Shown piece by piece: positions 53,048-62,297 of a DNA stretch of 63,106 nucleotides. The notes below the pieces were generated by a model. That model saw only the letters and a program-made list of their open reading frames with translations. It was not told the DNA's origin and did not search any database. How positions within the stretch are numbered: position 1 is the stretch's first letter; each line of letters opens with the position of its first letter. The stretch is from CAJJDF01 sp965657945 (GTDB lineage Bacteria; Bacteroidota; Bacteroidia; Flavobacteriales_D; CAJJDF01): NCBI GenBank assembly GCA_965657945.1, contig CBFHPW010000013.1, positions 1 to 63,106 on the forward strand. Direction: 5' to 3'. A program made the position numbers and the translations under genes.

Positions 53048-56000
53048 GTGAATTTTTTTTGGAAATATCTCTTTTTCTTTTTTTTCTTGTTGTCGGTGTT
53101 TTCTATCTCCGCTCAGCGAGTAGAGAAAACTATCCTGATAGACTCTTCCTTTGTGCAATTAGATAGCCTTTCTGTCGTTCCCGAAACTTTTCGATTGTAT
53201 CTTGCCGATTCTGTGGTACACGACTCGTTGTATGAACTAAACTGGGCGCAAGCTTCCCTAACTTGGAAAGGAAAAACTCCCGAAACGGTGAGGGTAGAAT
53301 ACCACTTATTTGCGCTGAATTTTGGTCAAAAATATTCGCGAAAAGACACCAACCTGATTCAGCCAATATTTTCTTATACCAATCCATTTAGAAGCACTTC
53401 TCCCAATAATCCAGAGCTCGATTTATTTGGGGGAGATAACCTAAACAAATCGGGGAGTATCTCAAGAGGTATTTCGTTGGGTAACGCTCAAGATTTAGGG
53501 GTAAATTCTAATTTTAATCTTCAATTGTCAGGAAAAATTGGGGAAGGAGTTTCGGTGCTTGCCTCAGTTACTGATGAGAATATTCCTATTCAACCTGATG
53601 GAAACACTCAACAACTTCAAGATTTTGATAATGTGTTTATTCAATTATCAGAGAATAACTGGAAACTTATTGCGGGAGATTATTCCATCGAAAACTTTGA
53701 TTCGCACTACATGCGTTACCGCAAAAAATCAATGGGTCTGCTTTATTCCAATTCATTTGAAACAAAAGATAGTAACTCCATTTCGCTTGAAGCAAGTGCT
53801 GCTGTATCTCGAGGAAAATACCGCATTCAGTTTTTTCAAGGAATAGAAGGAAATCAAGGGCCCTACAAACTAACTGGTGCAGACAATGAATTGTTCGTCC
53901 TTATTTTATCCGGAACAGAGCAGGTTTTTGTAGATGGCGTATTGCTTAAACGAGGAGCAGAAAATGACTATGTCATTGATTACAATTCTGCCGAAATAAT
54001 TTTTACACCCAAGTTTTTAATTACCAAAAACAAACGTATAGAGGTACAATTTCAATATTCTGACCGAAACTATTTGCGCTCCATGGTAATTGCCGAAAGT
54101 GGATATAAAACTGAAAAATCTGAGACCTATTTGCGCATATACAGCGAACAAGATCACAACAACCAACCTCTTTTTCAGGATTTAGAAGATTCAGAAAAAG
54201 AGCTAATGTCTAGTATCGGAAATGATGTTTCCAAAGCGTTTATCCAACGAGAAGCAACCGTGGGTGATGAGGAAAATGTGGTTTCTTACACAAAGAAAGA
54301 TTCGCTAGGTTACTCCATTTATGTGTATTCTGCCTCGAGCGATTCAGACTTGTATCGAGTGCAATTTTCGGATGCTGGTGCGGGAAATGGAAATTATATT
54401 CAAGAAGGTTTTTCTCCTTTCGGAAATGTGTACAAATGGGTAAAACCAGATACAATTGGCGGTAGAATTGTGCAATATGGAAATTACGTGCCAGCCGTTT
54501 TATTAATTACTCCCAAGCGGAAGCAATTGGTAACCCTCGAGAACAACTTCCAAGCAAACCAACATCTGCGAATAAAAACCGACTTGGCGCTCTCAAATCA
54601 AGATGTAAATACTTTTTCTGGAATTGGCAATGACCAAAATGTTGGGATGGGTTCGAAGGTAGAAGTTTTTTATTCAAAAAAAATTTCGGAGAAAAAAAAT
54701 AGCGCCATACTAAAAACGGGAGGTTCTGTCGATTTTACAAGTGTGCATTTCAGTCCGGTAGAAAAATTTAGAGCCATTGAATTTAACCGGAACTGGAATT
54801 TAGGTTTTAATGAGATTACCACCCCTTTGTTTCTTGGTAATTTTAATATTGGGCTTCAACAAGATAGTGTAGGGAAATTTGTTTACAACCTCGATGTGCT
54901 GGATTTAGGACAAGAATTTAGAGGGATAAAGAACAATTTTTCTGGTAACGGTACTTGGCACAATACACGGGTAGAATACGTGGGTAGCTTCTTGCTGTCT
55001 GAAGGGGAGTCGAACACTCAGTTTTACCGCCACAAGTCTTTGGTAGAACAAAAAATTGGAAAATTTACGTTGGGTTACAAAGATGAAGTTGAAAGTAATC
55101 TTTTTTTTCAAAACGACTCACTTTTGCCTGCGAGCTACTCCTTTTATGATGGACGAATGTACCTGAAAAGAGAAAAAAATGCTTCTAATTTTTATTCGCT
55201 CTACTACGGTTATCGGCATGAGAAAACTACTCAACTTACTCGATTAAGCCAATCAGCTTATTCGCAAGAGGCGGGAATTGATTACCTCTTGAAAAGTAAG
55301 AATAAGCGTACTCAACTGAAAGGAAATATTGCCTACCGACAACTTGTACCTACAGACACGGGAGCTGGACTGGTTCCGGAAAACACGTTTCTTAACCAAA
55401 CTAATTTTTCCACCTCTTTTTGGAAAGAGTTGGTAAACCTCAACACTTTTTACAGTGTGGGGTCTGGTCTGGAACAAAAGAGAGAGTTTTTGTACGTGGA
55501 AGTAAATCCTGGGCAAGGAGTTTTTACTTGGATTGACTACAATGACAATGGAATAAAAGATATAAACGAATTTGAAATAGCGGCTTTTCAAGACCAAGCA
55601 AATTACATCAGAGTATTCACTCAAAGTAATGATTACATTCGAACTTTCTCGAATCAATTTACCCAATCTATTGCCATTTCTCCTCGAACCATTCTGAAAA
55701 ATAAAACCCAAAAAGTATATCGATTTCTATCGAAACTCTCTTCCGTTTCGGCAGCACAAATTGACCGAAAAACAACCTTCGAAAGCGCAAGTTCCAGTTT
55801 GAACCCTTTTGCAACTAACCTCAACGATTCTAATTTGGTTTCGCTTAATAATCAAGTTCGCTCGTCTTTATTTTTTAACCGCACGGGCTACAAGTACGGA
55901 GTTGAACTATTGTTTCAGAACACAGGTAACAAAGTACTGCTTTCCAATGGTTTTGATTCGAGAGAAACGACAATTTATGGCGTAAATTTACGCTATAGGT

Positions 56001-56482
56001 TTGATAAAATTTTATTCAAAATGGAAAACGAATTGAGCCAAAAGAAATTAAATTCTGATTTCTTGGCAAGTAGAAATTTTGAATTAGAAACACGTAAAAC
56101 CGCTCCGACTATTACCTACCAAAAAGGCGCAAATTTCAACCTCGACTTTTTGTTTTCTTACGAAGAAAAAGGGAATGTTTTGGAGGGCGAATTTGCATCG
56201 CTTTCTTCTTTGGGAACACGATGCAAATACACCGTTGCAAACAAATTAAATTTGGTTGCGGGGTTCAATTTTATAGCCATCAGTTTTTCTGGAGCGCCCA
56301 ATTCCTCCTTGGAATATGAAATGCTCGAAGGATTAAAAAAAGGAAACAACATGACTTGGGAGCTTCTTCTGAATAGAAAAATAGGGAAAAACCTGGATTT
56401 AAGTATTTCCTACAATGGAAGAAAACCCGAAGATTTCAAAACTATTCATGCCGGAACTGTACAGGTTAGAGCATTTTTTTAG
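53048..56482 (+). CDS. Large outer-membrane protein, SprA-related N-terminal motif
   Basis: About 1144 residues from a GTG at 53048. A signal peptide (WKYLFFFFFLLSVFSISAQ) is followed by long beta-rich sequence to the C-terminal aromatic strand VQVRAFF. Residues near 130-200 (SISRGISLGNAQDLGVNSNF, then ITDENIPIQPDGNTQQLQ-type text and DFDNVFIQLSENNWKLIAGD) resemble motifs I associate with SprA and related Bacteroidota outer-membrane proteins, but SprA itself is twice as long. A DxNxDxG-like calcium loop (WIDYNDNGIKDINEFE) lies near 840. It is probably a barrel or surface scaffold; transport or gliding roles are unproven. Confidence 0.75.
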   Translation: MNFFWKYLFFFFFLLSVFSISAQRVEKTILIDSSFVQLDSLSVVPETFRLYLADSVVHDSLYELNWAQASLTWKGKTPETVRVEYHLFALNFGQKYSRKDTNLIQPIFSYTNPFRSTSPNNPELDLFGGDNLNKSGSISRGISLGNAQDLGVNSNFNLQLSGKIGEGVSVLASVTDENIPIQPDGNTQQLQDFDNVFIQLSENNWKLIAGDYSIENFDSHYMRYRKKSMGLLYSNSFETKDSNSISLEASAAVSRGKYRIQFFQGIEGNQGPYKLTGADNELFVLILSGTEQVFVDGVLLKRGAENDYVIDYNSAEIIFTPKFLITKNKRIEVQFQYSDRNYLRSMVIAESGYKTEKSETYLRIYSEQDHNNQPLFQDLEDSEKELMSSIGNDVSKAFIQREATVGDEENVVSYTKKDSLGYSIYVYSASSDSDLYRVQFSDAGAGNGNYIQEGFSPFGNVYKWVKPDTIGGRIVQYGNYVPAVLLITPKRKQLVTLENNFQANQHLRIKTDLALSNQDVNTFSGIGNDQNVGMGSKVEVFYSKKISEKKNSAILKTGGSVDFTSVHFSPVEKFRAIEFNRNWNLGFNEITTPLFLGNFNIGLQQDSVGKFVYNLDVLDLGQEFRGIKNNFSGNGTWHNTRVEYVGSFLLSEGESNTQFYRHKSLVEQKIGKFTLGYKDEVESNLFFQNDSLLPASYSFYDGRMYLKREKNASNFYSLYYGYRHEKTTQLTRLSQSAYSQEAGIDYLLKSKNKRTQLKGNIAYRQLVPTDTGAGLVPENTFLNQTNFSTSFWKELVNLNTFYSVGSGLEQKREFLYVEVNPGQGVFTWIDYNDNGIKDINEFEIAAFQDQANYIRVFTQSNDYIRTFSNQFTQSIAISPRTILKNKTQKVYRFLSKLSSVSAAQIDRKTTFESASSSLNPFATNLNDSNLVSLNNQVRSSLFFNRTGYKYGVELLFQNTGNKVLLSNGFDSRETTIYGVNLRYRFDKILFKMENELSQKKLNSDFLASRNFELETRKTAPTITYQKGANFNLDFLFSYEEKGNVLEGEFASLSSLGTRCKYTVANKLNLVAGFNFIAISFSGAPNSSLEYEMLEGLKKGNNMTWELLLNRKIGKNLDLSISYNGRKPEDFKTIHAGTVQVRAFF

Positions 56483-56562
56483 TTCAAGTTTTTTAATGAC
56501 TTTTATCAGCTAGTGAATTCGAAAAATAGAGTAGATTAATTTCTTATTCAATTCAACATTAA

Positions 56563-56904
56563 ATGGAACAATCCTCACTTTTTACCAATTTGGAATTCGA
56601 TAAATCAAAGCCAGTAATTACAGTTTTGTTTGAAACATCCTTTACTAAAGAAAGTAGAATTGCCATGCATGCCAGAACACACATGAAAAAACACCAAACT
56701 GCTTTTCCTATTGTTGTGGAGCTGGTGGAGGGCATGCTAGATTTTGGTGTAAAAGATTCTGTTTTTCAGTTAGAAAAAGGAAGCCTAATTGCCCTGGAAA
56801 GCTCTGTTCCCCATGATCTTAAAGCAAAAACAAATTGTGTCATTCGACTAACTCTTACCAAAAGCGATGTGGCTGAAAGAGCAAACAAAGTAATCGAAAA
56901 ATAA
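56563..56904 (+). CDS. Small cupin-fold protein
   Basis: A 113-residue single-domain beta-barrel of the cupin type. MHARTHMKKHQTAFPIVVEL (about residues 32-51) and VEGMLDFGVKDSVFQLEKGS then LIALESSVPHDLKA (about 52-85) follow the two cupin motifs. Possible metal ligands are H in MKKHQT and H in VPHDLKA. Small cupins of this type often bind a metal or a small ligand, or sense it; no substrate can be named. It lies 55 bases from the desaturase gene on the same strand. Confidence 0.75.
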   Translation: MEQSSLFTNLEFDKSKPVITVLFETSFTKESRIAMHARTHMKKHQTAFPIVVELVEGMLDFGVKDSVFQLEKGSLIALESSVPHDLKAKTNCVIRLTLTKSDVAERANKVIEK

Positions 56905-57024
56905 GTGGAAAACTGCGATAAAAAATAAGGAAGGATACAATTGAATGGATATATTTAATTGATAATGTACTTCGTTGTAATTATTTCCTTATCCTTGTAT
57001 TCGAATACAACAAATCATTCTGTT

Positions 57025-58011
57025 ATGTCTCAAAAAAATGTCCGATTAGAAGTAATGAAACATCTTGAAAAAGACGTGGATTCCCTCATTCAAAAATACT
57101 TGATTCCTATCGACTCTATTTGGCAGCCACAAGATTTTTTGCCTGATGCAAGAGAAGCCAATTTTACGGATAAAATTGAGGAGCTTCAGGAGTTAGCTAA
57201 AGAAATGCCTTATGATTTTTGGGTGGTTTTGGTAGGCGATATGATAACGGAAGAAGCTTTGCCAACCTACGAAAGTTGGCTGATGGATGTAGAAGGAGTA
57301 GACCAAGTAGAAGGGAACGGCTGGGCAACTTGGGTAGCTCAATGGACAGCCGAAGAAAACCGACATGGAGATTTATTGAATAAGTATCTTTACCTCTCAG
57401 GAAAGGTAAATATGAAGGAAGTAGAAATTACCACGCAACATTTAATTGCTGATGGATTTGACATTGGAACAGATCGAGATCCCTACAAAAACTTTGTGTA
57501 CACTAGTTTTCAAGAGTTAGCCACTTATGTGTCGCACAATAGAGTTTCGGAAATTGCGAAGAAACACGGAAACAAACAACTTGCAAAAATGTGTAAGATG
57601 GTAGCCGGTGATGAAATGAGGCACCACACAGCCTATTCAGAGTTTGTGGAAAGAATATTTACGGTAGACCCTAGTCAAATGATGCTTGCTTTTACTGATA
57701 TGATGAAAAAGAAAATCACGATGCCTGCGCACTTCTTGAGAGAGAGCGGAATGAGAATGGGAACTGCGTTTGAGGAATTTTCAAACACTGCGCAAAGAAT
57801 TGGGGTGTACACTGCTAAAGATTATGTAGATATTTTGGATAAACTCATCAAACGATGGGAAATTGACAAAATCACCAACCTGACAGACGAAGCTGAAAAA
57901 GCCAGAGATTACTTAATGAAATTACCTGCTCGAATGCTCCGAATTGCCGAGAGAATCAAATTGCCAGAAAGCGATTATCAATTTAAATGGGTGGAACCTT
58001 CGAGGTTGTAA
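57025..58011 (+). CDS. Acyl-ACP desaturase (soluble di-iron)
   Basis: 328 residues from the ATG at 57025 (MSQKNVRLEVMKHLEKDVD); the 22 codons upstream are hydrophobic and start at a TTG, so they are not likely translated. It is a soluble ferritin-like desaturase of the plant stearoyl-ACP type. Iron ligands are in GDMITEEALPTYESW, AEENRHGDLLNKYL, SFQELATYVSH and AGDEMRHHTAY. It introduces a cis double bond in acyl chains bound to ACP, using O2, ferredoxin and NADPH. It could adjust membrane fluidity. The partner ferredoxin is not in the window. Confidence 0.92.
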   Translation: MSQKNVRLEVMKHLEKDVDSLIQKYLIPIDSIWQPQDFLPDAREANFTDKIEELQELAKEMPYDFWVVLVGDMITEEALPTYESWLMDVEGVDQVEGNGWATWVAQWTAEENRHGDLLNKYLYLSGKVNMKEVEITTQHLIADGFDIGTDRDPYKNFVYTSFQELATYVSHNRVSEIAKKHGNKQLAKMCKMVAGDEMRHHTAYSEFVERIFTVDPSQMMLAFTDMMKKKITMPAHFLRESGMRMGTAFEEFSNTAQRIGVYTAKDYVDILDKLIKRWEIDKITNLTDEAEKARDYLMKLPARMLRIAERIKLPESDYQFKWVEPSRL

Positions 58012-58065
58012 AAGTAGATTACTGGAATAAATCGTTGTAATTTCGAGCTCAAATCCCATTTACAA

Positions 58066-58728
58066 GTGAAAAAATTTAATCGTACAGCTGCTTACTTTCC
58101 TATAATTGGGATGGTTACTTATCTCATCATGTTTACGACTGCGGCAATCCTGTATCCGGGCGGATCAGATAATGTTCCTACCGCACAAGAAGGGTATAGT
58201 TTTTTTCACAACTTTTTGTGCGACACCAATAATGAATACACCTACTCTGGGTTAAAAAATAACGGAAAACTTCTTGCCAACTTAGCTCACATTGTACTCA
58301 GTTTCACGATGATGTCTTTCTTTTACGTGATGCCAAACATTTTTGAACGCACAAACCGAAACACGAAACTTATAAAAATATTGGGTGTATTGTCGATGGC
58401 TATTTTCACCTTCATGTACCAAGAAGAGTTGCACGATTTGGTTGTAACCCTGGTTGGTATTTTTGCCTCAATGGCCTTTGTTCCAATTTTTATCGAGCTG
58501 GTAAAGTTCAAAAACAAACCTTTTAAAACACTCACCTACATTGTTTTTATTATGAGTATTTGTTTGTATTTGGGTTTCGAAACCAAAGTAGGAATCTACT
58601 ACATGCCTTTTCTGCAAAAGTTTGTGTTTCTGGTAGATGCCTCTTTGGTGATTTGGACTTCTCTTATTTTAATTAACAGAAATAAAAATTTCCCTGCACA
58701 ACACAAACTATCCATGGCGCGAAAATAA
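58066..58728 (+). CDS. Hypothetical membrane protein, DUF998-like
   Basis: 220 residues with GTG start at 58066. About six transmembrane segments are seen (AYFPIIGMVTYLIMFTTAAIL, LANLAHIVLSFTMMSFFYVM, then IFASMAFVPIFIELV and further ones). The first loop has LYPGGSDNVPTAQEGYSFFH and NFLCDTNNEYTY, which resembles the YPGG...F..L.D pattern of DUF998-type proteins. There is no known function. It follows the desaturase by 54 bases, so co-transcription is possible. Confidence 0.7.
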   Translation: MKKFNRTAAYFPIIGMVTYLIMFTTAAILYPGGSDNVPTAQEGYSFFHNFLCDTNNEYTYSGLKNNGKLLANLAHIVLSFTMMSFFYVMPNIFERTNRNTKLIKILGVLSMAIFTFMYQEELHDLVVTLVGIFASMAFVPIFIELVKFKNKPFKTLTYIVFIMSICLYLGFETKVGIYYMPFLQKFVFLVDASLVIWTSLILINRNKNFPAQHKLSMARK

Positions 58729-58817
58729 AACCTCTTTTGTTGTTTTAATTTTATCGGTTCTCTTGCTAATTCTTAGTGTCTATAAATACCGAACGTCAAA
58801 AAAAGTGTAGCAGTAGC

Positions 58818-60449
58818 TTACAAATTAATATCTGCAATTTTCTCAATCTTATTTCGCTCAAGAAAAGCATCAATCGTTTCAAAATGTTCAATCACTCTCT
58901 GGTTCTTGAACTCAAATACTTTTTCAGACAATCCTTGCAAGAAATCTCTGTCGTGAGAAACTAAAATGAGGGTTCCGTCAAAATCCATTAAGGCCTCTTT
59001 CAGCACGTCTTTCGATTTTAAATCAAGGTGGTTTGTTGGCTCATCCAAGATGAGTAAATTTACGGGTTCGAGCAAGAGTTTTACCATGGCAAGTCTTGTT
59101 TTCTCTCCTCCCGAAAGTACACTTACTTTCTTGTCGATATCGTCTCCTGAGAACATAAATCTTCCCAACATGTTTTTAATTTGAGTTCGGATTTCGCCTA
59201 CTGCAACTTCGTCTATAGTTTGGAAAACAGTGAGACTTTCGTCCAATAAACTGGCTTGATTTTGAGCAAAATATCCCACCTCAACATTGTGTCCCAGTTT
59301 GCATTCTCCTTCCACCTCAATTTCGCCCAAAATGGCTTTTATCAGGGTCGATTTTCCTTCACCATTTCGGCCTACAAACGATACTTTTTCACCTCTCGAA
59401 ATCACCATGTTGGCATCATTAAACACTACGTGATCGTCATATTTTTTAGAAACTTCCTTCACCGAAACTGGATAATCTCCCGACCTGGGTGCTGGAGGAA
59501 ACCTCAGCTTTAGTGCCGAAGTATCTATCTCATCTATTTCTATAATTTCTAATTTTTCGAGCATTCTTTCTCTTGCTGTAACTTGATTGGTTTTGGAATA
59601 AGTTCCTTTAAACCTATCGATAAAAGTTTGGTTGTCGGCAATGAATTTTTGTTGCTCTTTGTACGCTTTTATTTGGTGAGATCTTCGTTCTTCTCGCAAT
59701 TGCAAGTAGTGCGAATAATTGGCTTTATAATCGTAAATTTTTCCCATTGTAACTTCAATGGTTCGGTTGGTAATGTTGTCAATAAAAGCCCTGTCGTGGG
59801 AAATAACCATCACGGAATCTGCTTTATTCACCAAAAAATCCTCTAACCAAATCACCGATTCAATGTCGATATGGTTGGTTGGCTCATCCAGTAAAATTAA
59901 ATCTGGTTTTTGTAATAAAATCTTTGCCAACTCAATTCTCATTCGCCACCCTCCACTAAATTCGCTAGTTGGGCGGTGAAAATCTTCGGGTTTAAACCCT
60001 AATCCTTTCAGTGCTTTTTCTACTTCGGCATCGTAATTTACATCTTCCAGCGCATAAAATTTTTCGCCTAGCTCCGATACTTTTTCAATGATTCCCATGT
60101 ATTCATTGCTCTCATAATCAGTTCGAGTTGTGAGTTCATTATTCAGCCTATCCATCTCTTCTTTGATCTCAAAAACTTGCTTAAAAGCTTTTGCAGCTTC
60201 TTCAAAAACGGTACAATCGTCTTCAGTTAATAAATGTTGAGGTAAATAGGCTATAACTGCTTCTTTATTGGCTCTCACTGCTCCTTTTGTAGGTTTAGTT
60301 ACGCCAGCCACAATTTTCATCATGGTGCTTTTTCCAGCACCATTTTTTCCCATCAAAGCAATTTTATCGGTGGGGTTTATCACAAAGGAAACATTGCTAA
60401 ACAAGGTGGTACCGCTAAACTCTACGGCTAAATTATCGACTGAAATCAT
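58818..60449 (-). CDS. ABC-F family ATPase
   Basis: 543 residues from the ATG at 60449 (MISVDNLAVEFSGTTLF); an ATG at 60482 would add 11 residues unlike the family start. There are two ATP-binding cassettes and no membrane domain. Walker A motifs are GKNGAGKST (about residues 32-40) and GRNGEGKST (about 359-367). Signature motifs are FSGGWRMRIELAKIL and LSGGEKTRLAM, and Walker B motifs are LILLDEPTNHID and LLILDEPTNHLD. The linker (about 240-300) is charged and helical (ERRSHQIKAYKEQQKFIADN). ABC-F proteins act on ribosomes (EttA, Uup) or protect them from antibiotics; a housekeeping translation role is likeliest. Confidence 0.92.
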   Translation of the reverse strand: MISVDNLAVEFSGTTLFSNVSFVINPTDKIALMGKNGAGKSTMMKIVAGVTKPTKGAVRANKEAVIAYLPQHLLTEDDCTVFEEAAKAFKQVFEIKEEMDRLNNELTTRTDYESNEYMGIIEKVSELGEKFYALEDVNYDAEVEKALKGLGFKPEDFHRPTSEFSGGWRMRIELAKILLQKPDLILLDEPTNHIDIESVIWLEDFLVNKADSVMVISHDRAFIDNITNRTIEVTMGKIYDYKANYSHYLQLREERRSHQIKAYKEQQKFIADNQTFIDRFKGTYSKTNQVTARERMLEKLEIIEIDEIDTSALKLRFPPAPRSGDYPVSVKEVSKKYDDHVVFNDANMVISRGEKVSFVGRNGEGKSTLIKAILGEIEVEGECKLGHNVEVGYFAQNQASLLDESLTVFQTIDEVAVGEIRTQIKNMLGRFMFSGDDIDKKVSVLSGGEKTRLAMVKLLLEPVNLLILDEPTNHLDLKSKDVLKEALMDFDGTLILVSHDRDFLQGLSEKVFEFKNQRVIEHFETIDAFLERNKIEKIADINL

Positions 60450-60493
60450 TTGGTTCTGTTTTGAGACGGTGAAAGTACTCATTTATCAACATT

Positions 60494-60571
60494 TGACATT
60501 CCTGCGAAGGCAGGAATCTTATTCATCAGGCTGATTTGCGTCAATAGATTCCTGCCTTCTCAGGAATGACA
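60494..60571. repeat. R1 repeat with long stems
   Basis: TGACATTCCTGCGAAGGCAG then GAATC on the left and GATTCCTGCCTTCTCAGGAA then TGACA on the right, with TTATTCATC between. The arms are nearly perfect inverted repeats of each other. Confidence 0.9.
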
Positions 60572-60603
60572 GCGTAAGTCAAATTATTTCTTAACTTCAT
60601 TCC

Positions 60604-60774
60604 ATGAAAAAAATGAAACCCATCCATTTGGTTTCGATCATAGCTGGATTGATTGCTGTTATTTACGGTATTGTGATGTCGGTAATAAAAGGCTCTTTTC
60701 AAGAGTATTTCGAGTTGGTGTTTGTTGGAGCTGTACTGGTAAGTTTAGGATTACTCAACAAACATTTACGGTAA
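60604..60774 (+). CDS. Small membrane protein of 56 residues, unknown function
   Basis: ATG at 60604 to TAA at 60772-60774. It is a short basic start (MKKMKPIHL) followed by two hydrophobic segments (VSIIAGLIAVIYGIVMSVI, about residues 10-28, and FELVFVGAVLVSLGLLN, about 36-52) separated by KGSFQEYF. The protein is probably an inner-membrane hairpin with both ends on the cytoplasmic side. A good terminator lies 20 bases after the stop, which supports expression. No family is recognised. Confidence 0.6.
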   Translation: MKKMKPIHLVSIIAGLIAVIYGIVMSVIKGSFQEYFELVFVGAVLVSLGLLNKHLR

Positions 60775-60793
60775 TGTTATCTCTTTACTTCAG

Positions 60794-60825
60794 GAGTTTT
60801 TTCAAGAGAAGAAAAACTCTTTTTT
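60794..60825 (+). terminator. Intrinsic terminator after the 56-residue membrane protein gene
   Basis: GAGTTTTT (60794-60801) pairs with AAAAACTC (60812-60819) and is followed by TTTTTT. The loop is TCAAGAGAAG. Confidence 0.75.
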
Positions 60826-60916
60826 ATCCCAGTTAGTTTCAAAGGTATTGCTCATGGTGAATTGGTTTTTACTTATATTAAAGTTAAGGGTTTTTATTCA
60901 CTCTTCATTTGTCATT

Positions 60917-60996
60917 CCTTTTTACAAGGGATTCTTATTCATCTGGCCGATTCAGGTGTTAAGATTTCCGTTTTCACGGAAATGGCACCAATGGCA
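60917..60996. repeat. R1 repeat, diverged
   Basis: GTCATTCCTTTTTACAAGGG then ATTCTTATTCATCTGGCCGA, and closing AAGATTTCCGTTTTCACGGA then AATGGCA. The layout matches 60494-60571, including TTATTCATC and GGC.GATT, but the arms have different stems. Confidence 0.75.
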
Positions 60997-61012
60997 GAAT
61001 AATAAGTGCCAC

Positions 61013-61375
61013 TTACCAAAAATTCTCCAAATCTCTTCGGTCTTTTTTTGTGGGTCTTCCTGCTCCTTTATCTCTGTAGGTTTTTTGAGCCAACTGTTGA
61101 AGTTTTAATTTCTCTTTTTCTTCAATTTTAGTGGTTTCTTTGAGGTAGTCAGGAACCAACTTGGCTCCCACTCTTTTGGATAAAACCTCTAATACGTTGT
61201 ACTCAAATTTTATCCCCGATTTTTTTATCATCACAACATCTCCTTTCTTTACTTCTTTGGAGGGCTTGGCTTCAGCTTGATTTATGAGAATGCGGTTTTT
61301 CTTGCAAGCTTCTGTAGCTTTGCTCCGCGTTTTGTATAACCTTACGGACCATAAAAAGGAATCTATTCTTGGCAT
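61013..61375 (-). CDS. hslR: S4-domain RNA-binding protein, Hsp15-like
   Basis: A 120-residue protein. The S4 motif is RIDSFLWSVRLYKTRSKATE (residues 3-22) followed by ACKKNRILINQAEAKPSKEV and KKGDVVMIKKSG. The basic tail ends GRPTKKDRRDLENFW. This is the Hsp15 plan. Hsp15 binds free 50S subunits carrying nascent chain-tRNA and helps recycle them after heat stress. There is no signal peptide. It is a single gene with no close partner. Confidence 0.88.
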   Translation of the reverse strand: MPRIDSFLWSVRLYKTRSKATEACKKNRILINQAEAKPSKEVKKGDVVMIKKSGIKFEYNVLEVLSKRVGAKLVPDYLKETTKIEEKEKLKLQQLAQKTYRDKGAGRPTKKDRRDLENFW

Positions 61376-61466
61376 ACCGTGAAGATAATAAGATTTTATT
61401 TGGAATTAAATTCGCTCTTGGCTTTTATTTTCCAACCTTTGTAGTCTCCAGAAAGCACTCTATTCC

Positions 61467-62195
61467 ATGTCTCAACCTTTGGTTTTTAATTTTACATTCG
61501 ATGTTTCAATCATTTCAATTCCTAGCGAATTGAATGATCCTTTTGGATTTGAAATACCCGAAATTGCTCAAATTGCCTCCTCAGAGTTTCAGGCGTTTAT
61601 CAAGAGTGAGGAACCAAATTGGGAGTATGATTTTACTTCGCAAAGAGGAAAAATGTTTGGGGTATTGGTAGTTGAGAAAACGGATAAAAGTTTGGGCTAT
61701 TTAGGAACCATGTCAGGTGTATTTCCTGGAGGAAAAACTTGTCCTCAATTTGTTCCTTCGGTTTTTGACCCTAGCAGGGATGATTATTTTATCAATAAAG
61801 GCATGACCGAATTAACTGAAATAGGAAACACAATAAAAAACTCGACTAACCAAACCGAAATAGACGAACTCACCGAATCCAGAAAACAAAAATCGCACGT
61901 CTTGCAACAATGGTTATTTGAAAAGTATGTGTTTACCAACAGGAAAGGGATTAAAAAAACCGTACTTGACATATTCGCAGATTCCTTACACGGAAATCCA
62001 CCTGCTGCTGCAGGAGAATGTGCTGCTCCAAAATTGCTCCAGTATGCGTTTTCCAATGGATTAAAACCCATTGCCATTGCGGAATTTTGGTGGGGAAATC
62101 CCAGTAAAAACAAAGAACGAGAACCTTTTGGGTTTTATCCTGCCTGCACTGATAAATGCAAACCTATTTTAGGGTATATGTTCAGTGAAAGTTAA
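61467..62195 (+). CDS. Isolated N-terminal domain of an RluA-type pseudouridine synthase
   Basis: 242 residues. The motif GNPPAAAGECAAPKLLQYAF (about 174-193), then GLKPIAIAEFWWGN (about 196-209) and FYPACTDKCKPILGYM (about 224-239) match the N-terminal extension I know from about 550-residue RluA-family proteins. In those proteins a pseudouridine synthase domain follows at once. Here a TAA stop comes after MFSES and the next 100 bases contain no continuation, so the catalytic domain is absent. The gene may be a truncated remnant or a free-standing version of the accessory domain. Cysteines in the ECAAP and ACTDKC motifs are kept. Confidence 0.75.
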   Translation: MSQPLVFNFTFDVSIISIPSELNDPFGFEIPEIAQIASSEFQAFIKSEEPNWEYDFTSQRGKMFGVLVVEKTDKSLGYLGTMSGVFPGGKTCPQFVPSVFDPSRDDYFINKGMTELTEIGNTIKNSTNQTEIDELTESRKQKSHVLQQWLFEKYVFTNRKGIKKTVLDIFADSLHGNPPAAAGECAAPKLLQYAFSNGLKPIAIAEFWWGNPSKNKEREPFGFYPACTDKCKPILGYMFSES

Positions 62196-62297
62196 GCATC
62201 AATCCTTCTCGATTTTATGTCTATGTTTTAGCTCGGTTTAATTTTTTGAACGGATAGGTTTTTGTAATTTTCATGAGTCATTAAAAACTTTACGTTT

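Noticed and set aside
56959..57024. Hydrophobic 22-residue extension of the desaturase as a signal peptide
   Set aside because: It starts at TTG, and the enzyme class is soluble and cytoplasmic; the ATG at 57025 matches the family start.
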